Of a DNA stretch of 64,000 nt, positions 62,776 to 64,000 are shown piece by piece. Position 1 is the stretch's first letter, and each line of letters begins with the position of its first letter. The notes under the pieces are model-generated. The model made no database searches, was not told where the DNA came from, and saw nothing but the letters and a program-made list of their open reading frames with translations. The translations under genes and the position numbers were made by a program. The stretch is from Pseudooceanicola spongiae (GTDB lineage: Bacteria > Pseudomonadota > Alphaproteobacteria > Rhodobacterales > Rhodobacteraceae), in NCBI RefSeq assembly GCF_014899185.1, contig NZ_CP045201.1, positions 3,077,501 to 3,141,500 on the forward strand, in the 5' to 3' direction.

Positions 62776-64000
62776 CTAGAAGCCCACGATCTGGGACGGC
62801 AACCATGTGGCCAGCGCCGGAAACAGCGCCACAATGGCCAGGGTTGCCAGTTGCAACAGGATGAAGGGAACGACGCCCCGGCACATCTGGCCATAGGTCA
62901 TGTCGGGCGGGGCAATGGATTTGAGGTAGAAGATCGAGGAGGCCATCGGCGGCGTCAGATAGCTGGTCTGGATGACGATGATCGCCATTGTGCCGAACCA
63001 GATCGGGTCGATCCCGGCCTGACGGATGAAGGGCGCGAACAGCGGCACGCAGATCAGTACATTCGCCGTCCAGTCCAGCACGAAGCCCAGCAGCAGCACG
63101 ATCAGCAGGAAAAAGACGATCATGCCAGCGTTGCCAAAGCCAGCCGCCTCAACCGCGTCACGGATCAGGCGGGAGCCGCCGTTGGCCGCGAAAGTGCCCA
63201 TGAACATCGTCCCTGCCGCCACGATCAGCAGGATCATGGCTGAGATGCGGACGGTGATCTTGAGGGACTCGCGCAGCATCGTCAGGCTGAAACGTCCGTA
63301 GAGAATGCAGAGCAGCAGGGCCCCGACAGCGCCGACCGCCGCCGCCTCGGTCGGAGAGGCGATCCCGGCGAGGAGCGAGCCGAGCACGGCAAAGATCAGC
63401 GCGCAGATCGGCAGCATCGAGGTCAGCGTCACCCAGAGCTTTTCACGCAGCGACATGGTGGCGATGTCATCGACGAAATCGACAGGCTCGGGCGGGTCGA
63501 TCATGCCTTGGATGATCAGGTAGGCGATGAACAGCACGATCATCAGCAGACCGGGCAGCATCATGCCGGCCAGCAGCTCGCCCACGGAAATCTGGGCGAG
63601 GGCGGCGTACATCACGGCGATGACCGAGGGCGGGATCATCGTACCGAGCGAGCCACCGGCGCAGATGGTGCCCGCGATCAGGCTGTTCTTGTAGCGATAA
63701 CGCTGCATGGCGGGGATTGCCATCATGCCGATCATCACCTCGACCGCGCCGACAACCCCGGCGGCGGCGGCAAAGACCGCACCCATGGCGATGGTGGCGA
63801 CGGCCAGACCACCGGGCAGGCGGCCCAGCCAGATCTGCATGACGCGGAACAGCCGCTCGGCAATGCCGGAGCGTTCCAGGATCGCGCCCATCAGCACGAA
63901 CATCGGGATCGCGGAGAGAATGAAGTTGGTCGCGGCGGAATAGAACGAGCCATAGAGCTGGCCAAAGACATGCGGCCCGAAGGCCAGCAGACCGGCCCCG
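62776..64000 (-). CDS. TRAP transporter large permease (DctM-type), start beyond the window
   Basis: About 407 residues are visible; the N-terminus is cut by the right window edge (in-frame residues continue from 63903 to 64000). The protein is very hydrophobic with about ten helices. Signature blocks are PMFVLMGAILERSGIAERLF, GGSLGTMIPPSVIAVMYA, ASPTEAAAVGAVGALLL and WTANVLICVPLFAPF, all typical of DctM, the membrane component that works with a periplasmic binding protein (DctP) and a small DctQ, which must lie outside. The family imports C4-dicarboxylates, sialic acid, hydroxyproline and other carboxylates. Co-oriented with the DapA-like gene. Confidence 0.93.
   Translation of the reverse strand, partial: GAGLLAFGPHVFGQLYGSFYSAATNFILSAIPMFVLMGAILERSGIAERLFRVMQIWLGRLPGGLAVATIAMGAVFAAAAGVVGAVEVMIGMMAIPAMQRYRYKNSLIAGTICAGGSLGTMIPPSVIAVMYAALAQISVGELLAGMMLPGLLMIVLFIAYLIIQGMIDPPEPVDFVDDIATMSLREKLWVTLTSMLPICALIFAVLGSLLAGIASPTEAAAVGAVGALLLCILYGRFSLTMLRESLKITVRISAMILLIVAAGTMFMGTFAANGGSRLIRDAVEAAGFGNAGMIVFFLLIVLLLGFVLDWTANVLICVPLFAPFIRQAGIDPIWFGTMAIIVIQTSYLTPPMASSIFYLKSIAPPDMTYGQMCRGVVPFILLQLATLAIVALFPALATWLPSQIVGF

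Overview
The window is a high-GC chromosome segment from an alphaproteobacterium, most likely Rhodobacteraceae (Roseobacter group). The evidence is the GC-rich codon use, the NirB-NirD-NasA assimilatory operon with a C-terminal [2Fe-2S] domain on NasA, the compact hook/motor gene set, AglEFGK-like sugar transporter genes, a TRAP transporter, and short or overlapping gene junctions. The species cannot be named from the sequence. No rRNA, tRNA, CRISPR array, transposase or prophage was seen, so this reads as ordinary chromosome carrying several metabolic islands.

Layout. 1-7.2 kb: nitrate/nitrite assimilation (multi-GAF protein, nirB, nirD, nasA, a TrpD2-like protein), tightly coupled. 7.2-10.3 kb: two phosphohexomutases, glmM (minus) and a phosphomannomutase/phosphoglucomutase (plus). 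10.3-16.2 kb: minus-strand flagellar genes motB-flgE-flgK-flgL-flgI. 16.4-19.9 kb: surface polysaccharide genes (SDR epimerase, sugar transferase, FlaA1/CapD-type membrane dehydratase). 19.9-25.7 kb: minus-strand housekeeping and catabolic genes (M19 dipeptidase, siderophore-interacting flavoprotein, purU, folD, class III CoA-transferase, monooxygenase-like protein). 25.9-29.8 kb: Na+/amino-acid symporter, lhgO, Ldh-type dehydrogenase. 29.8-36.5 kb: a six-gene operon whose members match the gallate lower pathway (GalB-, GalC- and GalD-like), with a metapyrocatechase-type VOC dioxygenase where a LigAB-type gallate dioxygenase would be expected, plus a D-2-hydroxyacid dehydrogenase, a TauE permease and a divergent LysR regulator with two DNA-binding domains. 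36.6-39.0 kb: MarR regulator and an MsbA-like ABC exporter. 39.2-52.5 kb: glycogen synthesis and debranching (glgX, glgA, glgC, glgB), then divergently an alpha-glucosidase, treZ and treY. 52.6-53.8 kb: a small unknown protein overlapping a GAF-GGDEF cyclase. 54.3-59.2 kb: a sugar ABC transporter with two unusual permeases. 59.3-64 kb: glutathione S-transferase, ddl, DUF302 protein, DapA-family lyase/aldolase and a truncated TRAP large permease.

How the genes work together. The glg/tre block can store glucose as glycogen and, through GlgX debranching followed by TreY and TreZ, convert it to trehalose; the alpha-glucosidase and downstream ABC importer would feed external alpha-glucosides into the same pool. 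The aromatic operon would take a trihydroxylated ring to pyruvate and oxaloacetate.

Most noteworthy: (1) the VOC dioxygenase in a gallate-type operon, with Tyr where the family has its acid/base His; (2) a 70-bp element, present in two inverted copies 30.5 kb apart, each containing four in-phase 11-bp ACCG iterons; (3) a MalF-type permease with a DUF11-like domain in its first periplasmic loop; (4) a LysR regulator with tandem HTH domains.
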